From an uncultured Ilumatobacter sp. (GTDB lineage Bacteria; Actinomycetota; Acidimicrobiia; Acidimicrobiales; Ilumatobacteraceae), in the NCBI GenBank assembly GCA_938091165.1, contig CALKNK010000016.1, forward strand, positions 62,001 through 126,000: a stretch of 64,000 nt of DNA, read 5' to 3'. Below the pieces are notes generated by a model. The model was not told where the DNA came from and did no database searches. It was given only the letters and a program-made list of their open reading frames with translations. This document shows, in pieces, positions 1-9,391 of this stretch. The position numbers were made by a program, and so were the translations under genes. Position 1 is the first letter of the stretch; every line of letters begins with the position of its first letter.

Positions 1-43
1 GCCCTCGGTTCTGGTTGCCGACGTAAAGTAGGCCACTCCAGCA

Positions 44-1042
44 ATGACCTCTTCACACATCAAACGGGCACAGCGACTCGCTGGCACCGCCGAGCGCGCA
101 GTGAGTCAAGTCACCACACCTCTGCGTAACTTCGGGTTCCCGTACCGCATCCCGACCGTACCGCGTGGCGTTGAAGTGCCGCCTGAGGTAGCAGGACTTG
201 GCGCGCATTACGACACCGAATGGGCACGCCGTCCACTTGCGTCCGGCGTGCGTGGAATCATCACCGAAGGCCCGATTCGCCTTGCAGCACGTGTACTAGC
301 CAATCCCGAAGTCGCCGGCTTAGATCGGTTGAGCGACCTCACGCGGATGGAAGATCCACCCCCAGTAATCTTCGCTCCAACACACCACAGTCACTTCGAC
401 ACTGGCGTGATGATTCGGTCGATTCCGACCGTATGGAGACGTCAGTTGGTCATCGCCGCTGCTGCTGACTACTTCTTTGACAAGAAATGGAAGTCAGCAA
501 TTTCGGCGCTGTCGCTCAATGCTGTACCGATCGATCGCGAATCGGCTGGGCGAACTTCAAGTGACCTGTTGTCGGGCCTCATCGCTGATGGCTACAGCCT
601 GGTGATCTACCCGGAGGGCGGTCGCTCCCCTGACGGGTGGGGCCAGAGTTTCAAAGGCGGTGCTGCGTTCCTTTCGTCGAAGACCCATACACCAGTGGTG
701 CCTGTGTTCATCGACGGCACCGGCGCCATCTTCGGCAAAGGTATGAAGCGACCCAAGCCCGGCAACACGAAGGTCGTGTTCGGGTCGGCACTCTCGCCCC
801 TCGATGGTGAATCGACCCGACGGTTTAATACTCGTATCGAAGCTGCCGTCACCGTCCTCGGCGACGAGGCGATCACCGACTATTGGTCTGCGCGTCAACG
901 AGCTGCCCGCGGCACGAGTCCCGTATTGACCGGCCCGGAGTACACCAGCTGGCGACGTGACTGGGATCTTGCGGATCGACGCAAATTGGGGGCTGCTGGC
1001 AAGCGCCGCAGACAGAAGCGCACCTGGCCCGACCTCGGCTGA
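44..1042 (+). CDS. PlsC-family 1-acylglycerol-3-phosphate acyltransferase-like protein
   Basis: This 332-residue protein belongs to the PlsC/lysophospholipid acyltransferase family, which transfers an acyl group to a lysophospholipid or related acceptor at the inner membrane face. The family HX4D catalytic motif is visible as HHSHFD (residues 114-119), and the acceptor-binding YPEGGRS motif lies at 189-195. The N-terminal ~100 residues and the basic C-terminal tail (GKRRRQKR) are extra to the core domain. The ATG at 44 is the first in frame. The gene converges on the biotinyl-carboxyltransferase gene with a 16-bp gap. The family is clear; the true acyl acceptor is not. Confidence 0.88.
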   Translation: MTSSHIKRAQRLAGTAERAVSQVTTPLRNFGFPYRIPTVPRGVEVPPEVAGLGAHYDTEWARRPLASGVRGIITEGPIRLAARVLANPEVAGLDRLSDLTRMEDPPPVIFAPTHHSHFDTGVMIRSIPTVWRRQLVIAAAADYFFDKKWKSAISALSLNAVPIDRESAGRTSSDLLSGLIADGYSLVIYPEGGRSPDGWGQSFKGGAAFLSSKTHTPVVPVFIDGTGAIFGKGMKRPKPGNTKVVFGSALSPLDGESTRRFNTRIEAAVTVLGDEAITDYWSARQRAARGTSPVLTGPEYTSWRRDWDLADRRKLGAAGKRRRQKRTWPDLG

Positions 1043-1058
1043 GCAATGAGGCGAACAA

Positions 1059-2897
1059 TCACCAGGTGTCAATGTTGGGCCGCTCGCCGCGCGCCGGGGG
1101 CGCCGCGGCAAGCAACGTGATGATCCAGCGTCGCGTGTCAGCCGGGTCGATCACGTCGTCGATTTCGAAGTGCGTAGCGACGCTGACCGCTTTGCCGTGT
1201 TCGTACATTCGATCAACCATCGTATTAAACAGCGCTTCACGCTCTTCATCGCTCTCTGCAGCTTCAAGCTCCTTGCGGTAACCAAGCCGCACGGCACCTT
1301 CAAGTCCCATTCCTCCGAACTCTCCCGTCGGCCACGATAGGCAAGCCAGTGGAGCCTTGGTGGAGCCGCCCATCATCGCCTGGGCGCCGAGGCCGTAGGA
1401 CTTTCGTGTCACGACGGTCACCATCGGGACCGAGAGGTTGGCTCCGGTCACGAAAAGGCGGCTGCAATGACGAACCAGTGCAGTCTCTTCGACGTCGGGA
1501 CCGACCATCATGCCAGGCGTGTCGCACAAGGTGATCACCGGAAGCCCGCGTGCATCACACATCTGCATAAATCGAGCAGCTTTGTCAGCGCCGTCAGAAT
1601 CAATCGCTCCAGCCAAGTGGTGCGGATTGTTCGCAACGACACCCACGGGACGCCCCTCGATTCGCGCCAAAGCTGTGACCATACCTGGACCAAAGTCTCG
1701 TCTCAGTTCGGTGACCGAGTCAATATCGAAGAGGCCATCAATGACACGCTTAATGTCGTAGGCCCGGAGTCGGTCAAGAGGCACGACGTCGCGTAGCGCG
1801 GTCTGATCCGGCGATTCCCACGATTCAACCGAGCCTTGGAAGTACCCGACCAACCGCTTTGCAATTCTTGTGGCTTCGGCTTCGTCGGCTGCAACGATGT
1901 CGACCACGCCATTGGCACGCTGCACCTCGATCGGACCGATCTCGAGAGGCTCGTACACACCCAACCCGCCGCCCTCGATCATCGCTGGGCCACCCATGCC
2001 GATATTCGAATCCTTCGTGGCAATCACAATGTCGCAACACCCCAACAGTGCGGCGTTGCCCGCAAAGCAGAACCCGGCGTTGACACCGATGAGCGGCACT
2101 GTCCCCGACAACTCGGCAAACCAGAGAAACGCTAAGCAGTCGAGGCCGGTCACCCCAAGTTGGTCGGTGTCACCGGGTCTACCGCCGCCACCTTCTGTAA
2201 AGAACACAACCGGCAAGCGGAGCTGCTCTGCCAGTTCGAACAGGCGATCCTTCTTCCGATGGTTCTGCGTGCCCTGGGTCCCGGCGAGCACGGTGTAGTC
2301 GTACGACATCGCAATGCATTTGCGTGTTCGTTCTTCAGCAAACAAGTGTCCATTCACATCCCCGATGCCAGCAACGAGTCCGTCGCCGGGTGTGTTTTCG
2401 AACAGGTCAGCAAGGTCTCGTCTGCGACGCTGAGCAGCGATGACGAGCGGCCCATACTCGATGAAACTCCCCTCATCGACGAGGTCAGCAACGTTCTCCC
2501 GCGCTGTGCGTCGCCCGCTGCGTCGGCGTTTTGCTACGGCGTCCGGTCGTGCTGCGTCAAGCCCGCCCTCGTGACGCGCGATGACTTCGGTCAGATCGGG
2601 CCGATCGAGTCCAGTTGGCAGCGCCATCGCCGAGGAAACATCAGGAGGCGGCAGCATTTCGTCGTCATCAGAGTCCGTCGGTGCACTGAGCGACATCAAG
2701 ACATCACCTACTGCGAGCGTTGAGCCTTCGACGACCGCAATCGACGCGACCACCCCATCAGCGGGAGCCACCACCTCGTGGTGCATCTTCATCGACTCAA
2801 CCAGCGCCAAGGCCCCTCCAAACCGCACTGCTTCACCCGGGCGCGCCAATAATGCCACCACGGTTCCCTGCAACTCCGACACCACGTCAATCGTCAT
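1059..2897 (-). CDS. Acyl-CoA carboxylase: N-terminal biotinyl (BCCP) domain fused to carboxyltransferase
   Basis: The 612-residue protein joins a lipoyl/biotinyl domain (residues ~1-70, biotinylation motif ESMKM with Lys37) to a complete carboxyltransferase of the acetyl/propionyl-CoA carboxylase beta type (residues ~110-612). Glycine-rich acyl-CoA-binding stretches occur at TEGGGGRPGD and DTPGMMVGPD. The family transfers carboxybiotin CO2 to a short acyl-CoA. There is no biotin carboxylase domain in the protein or nearby, so one must be supplied in trans. BCCP is normally fused to the biotin carboxylase rather than to the carboxyltransferase, which makes this layout notable. The ATG at 2897 has no strong SD directly upstream; a GGAGG lies about 25 nt away. 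The acyl-CoA substrate cannot be named from sequence. Confidence 0.88.
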   Translation of the reverse strand: MTIDVVSELQGTVVALLARPGEAVRFGGALALVESMKMHHEVVAPADGVVASIAVVEGSTLAVGDVLMSLSAPTDSDDDEMLPPPDVSSAMALPTGLDRPDLTEVIARHEGGLDAARPDAVAKRRRSGRRTARENVADLVDEGSFIEYGPLVIAAQRRRRDLADLFENTPGDGLVAGIGDVNGHLFAEERTRKCIAMSYDYTVLAGTQGTQNHRKKDRLFELAEQLRLPVVFFTEGGGGRPGDTDQLGVTGLDCLAFLWFAELSGTVPLIGVNAGFCFAGNAALLGCCDIVIATKDSNIGMGGPAMIEGGGLGVYEPLEIGPIEVQRANGVVDIVAADEAEATRIAKRLVGYFQGSVESWESPDQTALRDVVPLDRLRAYDIKRVIDGLFDIDSVTELRRDFGPGMVTALARIEGRPVGVVANNPHHLAGAIDSDGADKAARFMQMCDARGLPVITLCDTPGMMVGPDVEETALVRHCSRLFVTGANLSVPMVTVVTRKSYGLGAQAMMGGSTKAPLACLSWPTGEFGGMGLEGAVRLGYRKELEAAESDEEREALFNTMVDRMYEHGKAVSVATHFEIDDVIDPADTRRWIITLLAAAPPARGERPNIDTW

Positions 2898-2971
2898 CGT
2901 CAGTGTCTACCGCACCCACGCCTTTTCCTCCGAAGCGGTGAGTCAGCAGGTCGTCGGCCCAAGTCGGTCCG

Positions 2972-4267
2972 CTACGAAGGCGACCGTTGGAATGTGGTGA
3001 CTGACTGATCACCCATCACGAGTTCAGCAGCGACGGCAGCGAAAAGCGCAGGCACAATAAAGCCTGGTTGTCCCGTCGTTTCGGCGACAAACATGACAGC
3101 TGCGAGCGGCACGCGATATCCGGCGCCGAGAAATGCCGCCACACCAAGAATAACGTACAGGGTGGGGTCAAGTGGGTTGATGACGTCGCCCACGCCGCGT
3201 CCAACGATGGCTCCGCCGACCACGAGCGGAATGAACACACCACCGACGCCGCCACCGGCGAGAGTCACTGCCGTTGATAGACATCGGATAAAGAAGATTG
3301 CGGCGAGCAGCCAGATGGCATGCTCCTCACCTAACCAAAGGAACACCTCGTAACCAGATCCGAGCGAGAGGCTCTCACCGGTCAATGCCCGGGTCAGAAT
3401 GAAGAGGCCGGTAAGTGAGGCTCCGGTGATCATCAATCGGGCCATGATCGGGCGAAGCGTGAAGGCCTTTGCCATGCGGATCAGCCGCGAGAAAGCGCGT
3501 GCTCCGAGCGCACACCCGATACCGATGAACACAGCGCCCGCCAGGTCCTTGTACTGGAATTCGACGGCGCGGTCGGCGTCGAAGGAAAAAATGGGTTGGG
3601 TGCTGCTGAAAGCAACGAAGACGAGATATCCAGATGCCGATGCAACCAGTGCCGGGAGCAGCATGCGTCGCGCCATTTGGTCGCGAAACGGGACTTCCAG
3701 AGCGAAGATCGCGCCGGTGGCTGGTGCTTTGAAAATCGCAGCAACACCAGCGGCGGCGCCGGCAACGAGCAGCGTTCTGTAGTCGGCACCTCGAAAGGCC
3801 GCAGGGAGTCGTCGTTGGATGAATGCGCCTATGGCCGACCCGCCGTACAGCGACGGACCTTCGAGGCCCATTGCCCCGCCCATTCCCAGTGTTGCGATTG
3901 CCGCCATGATCCGACCAATAAAGGCTCGAGGTCGGAGTGGATATTCCGAATCGTGGAACGCTCGCAGGTATTCATCCGAGGTAGCTGGTGATGCGCCGTT
4001 GCCAACGATTCGGAGGATGAGTGCAGCGGCGACCAGCCCGAGGCCCGGCGCTATGGCAGCGAACCAAAGCGGGCCGTGCAGGAGTCTCTCGAAAGCGACC
4101 TCCGCGACGACGTATTCGAAGAAACGGACGCCGAGTCCGGTGAATGCTCCAGTGACTGCTGCCAGCAACACGACCTCGCGCGATCGCCGAACAAGGTTGC
4201 GCAGTTCGCCGGTGCGGATATCGAAGGTGGCGGGCATCATCACCGTCATCGCCTTAGGCCGCCGCAC
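2972..4267 (-). CDS. ClC-family chloride channel/transporter
   Basis: This 431-residue polytopic membrane protein matches the ClC family of voltage-gated chloride channels and Cl-/H+ exchangers. The signature GLEGPS (the GxEGP filter with its gating Glu) and the later GGVFIP motif (GxFxP) are both present. An acidic residue at LEVPFRD lies where the internal proton Glu of exchangers is expected, so exchange is plausible. No C-terminal CBS domains are present. The track start is a GTG at 4267; an in-frame ATG at 4249 preceded by AAGG is an equally good start. Same strand as the carboxyltransferase gene, 74 bp upstream of it. Confidence 0.9.
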   Translation of the reverse strand: MRRPKAMTVMMPATFDIRTGELRNLVRRSREVVLLAAVTGAFTGLGVRFFEYVVAEVAFERLLHGPLWFAAIAPGLGLVAAALILRIVGNGASPATSDEYLRAFHDSEYPLRPRAFIGRIMAAIATLGMGGAMGLEGPSLYGGSAIGAFIQRRLPAAFRGADYRTLLVAGAAAGVAAIFKAPATGAIFALEVPFRDQMARRMLLPALVASASGYLVFVAFSSTQPIFSFDADRAVEFQYKDLAGAVFIGIGCALGARAFSRLIRMAKAFTLRPIMARLMITGASLTGLFILTRALTGESLSLGSGYEVFLWLGEEHAIWLLAAIFFIRCLSTAVTLAGGGVGGVFIPLVVGGAIVGRGVGDVINPLDPTLYVILGVAAFLGAGYRVPLAAVMFVAETTGQPGFIVPALFAAVAAELVMGDQSVTTFQRSPS

Positions 4268-4425
4268 GGACTCTCACTCTAGGCCTTCAACACGACATGT
4301 TTCGAAGACTGCTCTGGCTTCGTCGCAGTCTGTTCGAGGCTGTCGTTCAACTAGTAATTTCAAAGCAGGCCTGATGCCGCTGCGACTTAATTGACTTGTG
4401 CTACCCGTTCGGCATGTCGACGCAC

Positions 4426-5367
4426 TCAGGTTTGTTGCTTGAGCTCATCGGCGAAGTACGGAATTGTCTTCTCAAGCCCTGCGCGAAGTGCGATTGTCGG
4501 TGCCCAGTCGAAGTGCTGGGTTGCGAGCGTTATGTCGGGCCGGCGTTGCTTCGGGTCATCACTTGGCAGTGGTTCGTGGACGAAGCCAGCGGTGGAGCCA
4601 GTCAGTTCGACCACAATTTCAGCGAGTTCGAGCATGGTGAACTCGGTGGGGTTGCCGATGTTGATCGGTCCGATCTGGTTGCTGTCAAGGAGGGCGAGCA
4701 AGCCGCGCACTTCGTCAGCGACGTAGCAGAAGCTGCGTGTCTGTTGACCATCGCCGTAGATCGTGAGCGCCTCGCCACGCAGTGCCTGCACGATGAAGTT
4801 TGATATGACTCGGCCATCGTGGGGCTGCATGCGCGGACCGTAGGTGTTGAAGATCCGAACGATCTTCACGTCAACGCCCTTGTTGCGGTGATAGGCCATC
4901 GTCAGCGCTTCAGAAAAACGCTTTGCCTCGTCATACATCGAACGCTGACCAATCGAGTTGACGTGACCCCAATACGTCTCAGGCTGAGGATGAACCAAAG
5001 GGTCTCCATAGACCTCACTAGTCGACGCCATAAAGAACGTTGCCGCTTTGCGATCGGCGAGTTCGAGAAGGTTGCGCGTACCGATGCTGCCGACATCGAG
5101 TGTTTCAATCGGGAGGGCGCAGTAATCCTTCGGTGATGCCGGACTGGCCAAATTCATTACCGCATCGACGTCACTGTCGACGTCGCATCCTGAAACGATG
5201 TCCTGCTCGATCAACGTGAACGAGTCGTGGTCGATCAAATGTGCAATGTTGTCGGCACGACCTGTGATGTAGTTGTCGATGCAGACGACCTCGTCGCCAC
5301 GCTCGATCAATGCATCACACAAATGCGACCCGAGGAAGCCCGCACCGCCGGCAACGACGACACGCAT
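4426..5367 (-). CDS. UDP-glucuronate decarboxylase (UDP-xylose synthase)-like SDR
   Basis: A 313-residue extended short-chain dehydrogenase with an N-terminal GGAGFLGSHL NAD-binding motif and the catalytic pair YDEAK (Tyr145, Lys149). The motifs ASTSEVYGDP and the RIFNTYGPRM stretch are typical of UDP-glucuronate decarboxylases (UXS), which turn UDP-glucuronate into UDP-xylose. Its start codon overlaps the stop of the UDP-glucose dehydrogenase gene by one base (TAATG). That gene makes the UDP-glucuronate substrate, which supports UXS over other UDP-sugar epimerases. No glycosyltransferase is adjacent, so the destination of the xylose is unknown. Confidence 0.88.
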   Translation of the reverse strand: MRVVVAGGAGFLGSHLCDALIERGDEVVCIDNYITGRADNIAHLIDHDSFTLIEQDIVSGCDVDSDVDAVMNLASPASPKDYCALPIETLDVGSIGTRNLLELADRKAATFFMASTSEVYGDPLVHPQPETYWGHVNSIGQRSMYDEAKRFSEALTMAYHRNKGVDVKIVRIFNTYGPRMQPHDGRVISNFIVQALRGEALTIYGDGQQTRSFCYVADEVRGLLALLDSNQIGPINIGNPTEFTMLELAEIVVELTGSTAGFVHEPLPSDDPKQRRPDITLATQHFDWAPTIALRAGLEKTIPYFADELKQQT

Positions 5368-6686
5368 TATCGGCGCCCAACGCCGTCGTAGCCGAGCCCG
5401 ACTCGCTTGACGCTCTCAGGATCGAACATGTTTCGCATGTCTACCAGCGTGACTCCCGCCCCTGCGCGGGCGACAACGTCTTGCAAGTCGATGTTCGCGA
5501 ACTGGGGCCACTCAGTGAACACACACAGCACATCCGCGCTGTCAGCGACCTCAATCAAGGTCGAGCACAACTCGATGCCGTCCAACGCAATCGCCTGATG
5601 CGGGCTGAGCTCACCGCACGTTGTTGGGTCGAACGCACGAATATGAGCGCCCGCTTTGCGTAAATCGGCAATAATCATCATTGCTGGCGACTCGCGCAAG
5701 TCATCGGTACCGGCCTTGAACGTCAGACCCATCGCGCCAACAGTCACGCCCTTCAAATTCGAATGATGGCGGCCTACTGCCCTGGAGACTTTGTCGATCA
5801 TGCGCCTACGTTGTTCGTCGTTGACCTCCACCACACCACGCATCATCGAAAAGTTGTAGCCGTGATCTTCCGCTATTTTGACCAAGGCCCGACTGTCTTT
5901 TGGGAAGCAACTCCCGCCCCAACCAGGACCTGGATTCAAAAACTGTCTCCCGATCCTGTTATCTGAACCGATTCCCTCGATCACCGCTGCAACATCGGCA
6001 CCTACGGCCTCACACATCGCAGCCACCGCATTCACAAACGAAATCTTCATCGCCAAGAAACCGTTCGCTGCGTATTTGATCGTCTCCGCCGACGATGGGT
6101 CGGTGATGATGATCGGCGTGTCGATGCCGTTATACAGCGCAGCAACTTTCTCTGCTGCCCCACGGTCGCTGGAGCCAATCACGACACGGTCAGGCAACAG
6201 GAAATCGCTGACAGCGGTTCCCTCGCGCAGAAACTCCGGGTTTGACACCACGTAAACGTCAGTGCGCTGCAACACCTCTTCAACCGCGATCGTCGAACCC
6301 ACCGGCACCGTCGATTTGTTCACTACCACTGCATCAGGCTTCAATAACGGCCCAATCTGGGCGGCCGCAGCCTTGATGTAGGACAAATCCGCCGAGCCGT
6401 CCTCGGCTTGCGGAGTCGGAACACACAAGAACACAATGTCGGCATCGGCTACAGCAGCCTCGGCACCCAACACAAACTCCAAACGCCCCGCACCAAAGGC
6501 ATTGGCCACCACCTGCTCCAAACCAGCTTCCACGATCGGAATTTGGCCAGCGTTCAACATGTCGACCTTGCGCTGATCGATATCACCGCACACGACGTGA
6601 TGTCCTAAAGACGCGAAACACGCGCCAGTCGTCAAACCCACGTAGCCGGTCCCTATGACGCCCAAACGAAAGGTTGTATTTGGCAT
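5367..6686 (-). CDS. ugd: UDP-glucose 6-dehydrogenase
   Basis: This 439-residue protein has the full UDP-glucose/GDP-mannose dehydrogenase layout: an N-terminal NAD domain (GTGYVGLTTG), a middle dimerisation helix region, and a C-terminal UDP-binding domain. The catalytic cysteine lies in GGSCFPKD (Cys260) and the conserved FLREGTAVSDF stretch is present. It makes two successive NAD+-dependent oxidations of UDP-glucose to UDP-glucuronate. Length is usual for the family. It is the first gene of a two-gene unit with the UXS-like gene. The upstream 225 bp contains an AT-rich stretch with a near-palindrome. Confidence 0.93.
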   Translation of the reverse strand: MPNTTFRLGVIGTGYVGLTTGACFASLGHHVVCGDIDQRKVDMLNAGQIPIVEAGLEQVVANAFGAGRLEFVLGAEAAVADADIVFLCVPTPQAEDGSADLSYIKAAAAQIGPLLKPDAVVVNKSTVPVGSTIAVEEVLQRTDVYVVSNPEFLREGTAVSDFLLPDRVVIGSSDRGAAEKVAALYNGIDTPIIITDPSSAETIKYAANGFLAMKISFVNAVAAMCEAVGADVAAVIEGIGSDNRIGRQFLNPGPGWGGSCFPKDSRALVKIAEDHGYNFSMMRGVVEVNDEQRRRMIDKVSRAVGRHHSNLKGVTVGAMGLTFKAGTDDLRESPAMMIIADLRKAGAHIRAFDPTTCGELSPHQAIALDGIELCSTLIEVADSADVLCVFTEWPQFANIDLQDVVARAGAGVTLVDMRNMFDPESVKRVGLGYDGVGRR

Positions 6687-6795
6687 GGAAGTTAAGCCTC
6701 AGGTCATGGTGTCGGACGTGGTGCCCGTTTCCTCGCGCCGACGAAACCATTTGTTGGTGCCAGCAACGCGAAGATCAACAGGTCTTATGATATCC

Positions 6796-6808
6796 GTTAA
6801 TTATCAAC
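6796..6808. promoter_or_regulatory. Near-perfect palindrome in AT-rich ugd upstream region
   Basis: A 13-bp imperfect palindrome (GTTAATTATCAAC, one mismatched pair) lies about 110 bp upstream of the ugd start, in the only clearly AT-rich part of the 6687-6911 gap. A TATCAT hexamer next to it could be a -10 element on the minus strand. It may be an operator or promoter; there is no second copy to compare with. The rest of the gap shows no gene. Confidence 0.25.
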
Positions 6809-6911
6809 CGACGTGAGACGACTCATTGGTGATTAAAGGAAACAGCAATGTCTGCCTCCTCCGCCAGCGGTCAAAACGCTGAGGCCGCGGACCGAGAGTT
6901 CCAGTTGCTGA

Positions 6912-8153
6912 TCAGTTGCGCGGCACTTCGTTCCACGGCACCGACTTGTCGACACGAGGCTCACCAGGCAGTCCGAGGACTTGTTCACCGAGGATATTTC
7001 GCATGATTTCTGACGTGCCGCCCTCAATAGAGTTAGCACGAACCCGGAGAAAGGCGTAGCGGAGTCCGTGGGCGGAGCCGCTCGCAAGGGACTCTTCAGG
7101 GCGGCGGAAGGTGTAGTCGTAGTCGATGAGGGCATCGGCGCCGAGGAGGTCGATGCAGAACTCGTAGAGTCCCATGTTGAGTTGCGAGAACGCCAGCTTG
7201 GCAATCGACATTTCAGGGCCGGGATTGCCGGACCGTGCGTTCTGGCTGGCGCGCATGTTGGTCAGGCGGCCGACTTCGGCCTCGATCCAGAACTGCATCA
7301 GTCGATCTTTGGTGGCCGGGTCCTTGCGTGACTCGTCCATGGCTTCCCATACTTCGACTGCGTCGTTCGCCGCTGCGCCGCGCCGGGGAACGCCGCCGCC
7401 GCTGCCGATGACGTTGCGCTCGTTCATCAGAGTGGTCAAGCTGGCCCGCCAACCCTCGCCGACCGCGCCGACGCGGCAGTTATCCGGTACGCGGACGTCG
7501 GTCATATAGACCTCGTTAAACTCGGCCTCACCTGTAATTTGGCGCAAGGGCCGGACTTCAACACCTTCAGAGCGCATGTTGAGGGCGAAGTAGGTCATGC
7601 CCTTGTGCTTTGGCGCTTCAGGGTCTGTGCGGGTGACCAACATTCCGAAATCAGCTACGTGGGCAAGTGTGTTCCATACCTTTTGACCGTTGACGATCCA
7701 TTCGTCGCCGTCCCGCTCGGCGCGGGTACCGAGTCCAGCAAAATCAGATCCGGCACCGGGCTCGGAGAAAAGTTGACACCACTTCTCTTCACCGGTGAAC
7801 ATCGGGCGAAGGAAGCGCTCTTTGACGGAACGGTCGCCGTGCGTTGCGATAGTCGGCCCTGCGAGCGCCATGAAAAAAGTGCTCGGGTCAGTGGGCTGCG
7901 CTCCGGCTTCCTTCAGGCGACCCTCGACCATGCGGTTCAATTCAGGTCGCACCCCGAGGCCCCCGTCGCCCGGGGCAAAGTGGACCCAGGCCAGTCCAGC
8001 ATCAAATCGAGCGCCACGGAACTCAGCGTTGTCCATTGTGGAGGGATCGTGAGTGGCAAGCAGCGCGTCAAGGGCATCGTTGACCCGCTGCGTCTCTGGA
8101 TCGATAAATTTCGATTCAGCAGCGGCAAATGTCTCATCGAGTGTTGCGGTCAT
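6912..8153 (-). CDS. Acyl-CoA dehydrogenase family protein
   Basis: A 413-residue acyl-CoA dehydrogenase with the N-terminal helical, middle beta and C-terminal helical domains. Family marks include CQLFSEPGAGSDFA (FAD/substrate region), NGQKVWNT, and the C-terminal EGGTSEIMRNILGEQVLGLP stretch typical of this flavoprotein family. The catalytic base position cannot be fixed by eye. I start the gene at the ATG at 8153, because the 100 residues before it in the open frame (up to 8453) are not family-like and would overlap the divergent mscS-type gene. It oxidises an acyl-CoA to the enoyl-CoA; the chain type is unknown. Confidence 0.88.
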   Translation of the reverse strand: MTATLDETFAAAESKFIDPETQRVNDALDALLATHDPSTMDNAEFRGARFDAGLAWVHFAPGDGGLGVRPELNRMVEGRLKEAGAQPTDPSTFFMALAGPTIATHGDRSVKERFLRPMFTGEEKWCQLFSEPGAGSDFAGLGTRAERDGDEWIVNGQKVWNTLAHVADFGMLVTRTDPEAPKHKGMTYFALNMRSEGVEVRPLRQITGEAEFNEVYMTDVRVPDNCRVGAVGEGWRASLTTLMNERNVIGSGGGVPRRGAAANDAVEVWEAMDESRKDPATKDRLMQFWIEAEVGRLTNMRASQNARSGNPGPEMSIAKLAFSQLNMGLYEFCIDLLGADALIDYDYTFRRPEESLASGSAHGLRYAFLRVRANSIEGGTSEIMRNILGEQVLGLPGEPRVDKSVPWNEVPRN

Positions 8154-8280
8154 GTGGGAAGTTTCGCAGAAGGCCCTCGTCGTCACGAAGTCGATCCAGC
8201 GACAAACGTCACGTTGATAACGCTGAAGCGACCCTGCCAGCATCCCGATTCCGTATCTCCGCGCTCGGTACCTTCGAAGG

Positions 8281-9330
8281 GTGCTTGCATTTGCCACAAC
8301 GCCAGAATTGCTCGAAACGCTCGCGGGAGGATGTGGCGATGACCCTTCGTTCGCCTGCGAGCAGGTATATGACCTCACTGGCGGCAACGAGGACGTAACC
8401 CAAGTTATTGACTGGGTGCTGCATGGACCGCTGTTAATTTTGGTCATCCTCACCGTTGCTTGGATAGCAAGTCGGCTCGCCCGTCGTCAGGTAGAACGCG
8501 CTGTGGAGAGGTTCGTTTCTTCCGACAGCTCAGCAGCTACCCGTGGTCTGCGGCAGATCGGCATCGATCTCTCTGAGGCGATCAGCCTCGACGAGCCCGA
8601 TCCTCGCCGGCAATCCCGCGCTACTTCGATCGCCAACGTTGTCGGCAGCACGCTGACAGTGTCGATTTGGGTGACCGCAACCATTTTGATTATCGGTGAA
8701 CTTGGGTTCGATCTTGGCCCGTTTATTGCCGGTGCCGGCATTGCCGGCGTTGCTCTGGGGTTCGGTGCACAGGGTTTGGTGAAAGACTGCATTGCCGGGC
8801 TGTTCGTGCTGGTTGAGGACCAATACGGGATTGGTGATTACGTTGATCTCGGCGAGGCTTCCGGCGAAGTCGAAGAGCTGACGCTCAGAGTCACCAGGCT
8901 ACGCAGTCTTAACGGAACCGTCTGGCACGTGCCCAATGGTGAAGTTCGACGGGTCGGGAACACGTCCCAGCTCTGGTCGGTTGCGCTCGTCGACATCGAC
9001 GTTGCCTACGACAGCGACCTCGAAGAAACACGAAGGCTACTACTCAGCACCACACAAGAAGTGTGCCAATCCGAAGCCTGGACAGAAGATGTGCTCGAGG
9101 ATCCGATTGTGCTCGGCGTTGAAGCGTTGGGTGCCGACGGCATCACGATGCGCATGATCGTTAAGACCACCCCAGGCTCGCAATGGGCCCTTCAGCGCCA
9201 GCTGCGCGAAGCACTCAAATCGTCGTTCGATAACGCTGGTATCGAGATTCCATTCCCGCAACGAACCGTGTGGGTTCGTGGCGAGAGCGATACGAGTACC
9301 GGCGGTGAATCAGAAACGATAAGTGATTAA
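8281..9330 (+). CDS. MscS-family mechanosensitive ion channel
   Basis: The 349-residue protein has one or two N-terminal membrane helices, a pore-lining helix with the family Gly/Ala pattern (AGAGIAGVALGFGAQGLVKD), and the MscS beta domain with EDQYGIGDYVDLG and the VPNGEV turn. It releases solutes on hypo-osmotic shock. It starts at GTG 8281, immediately after the 10-bp palindrome CCTTCGAAGG at 8271-8280. The AAGG of the palindrome abuts the start with no spacing, so the start is uncertain. It is divergent from the acyl-CoA dehydrogenase gene and 61 bp upstream of a DUF2207-like gene on the same strand. Confidence 0.9.
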   Translation: MLAFATTPELLETLAGGCGDDPSFACEQVYDLTGGNEDVTQVIDWVLHGPLLILVILTVAWIASRLARRQVERAVERFVSSDSSAATRGLRQIGIDLSEAISLDEPDPRRQSRATSIANVVGSTLTVSIWVTATILIIGELGFDLGPFIAGAGIAGVALGFGAQGLVKDCIAGLFVLVEDQYGIGDYVDLGEASGEVEELTLRVTRLRSLNGTVWHVPNGEVRRVGNTSQLWSVALVDIDVAYDSDLEETRRLLLSTTQEVCQSEAWTEDVLEDPIVLGVEALGADGITMRMIVKTTPGSQWALQRQLREALKSSFDNAGIEIPFPQRTVWVRGESDTSTGGESETISD

Positions 9331-9391
9331 GCCCACAAGTGAATGCCTCACCTGACACTTTCACAATTTTCCGGCTTTCATCACAGAGGCT

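Noticed and set aside
8271..8280. 10-bp palindrome CCTTCGAAGG before the MscS gene
   Set aside because: Short, single copy, and partly explained as a ribosome site next to the GTG; too weak to call an operator.
6912..8453. Acyl-CoA dehydrogenase with a 100-residue N-terminal extension
   Set aside because: The extension is not family-like and overlaps the start of the divergent mscS-type gene; ATG 8153 is at the domain start.
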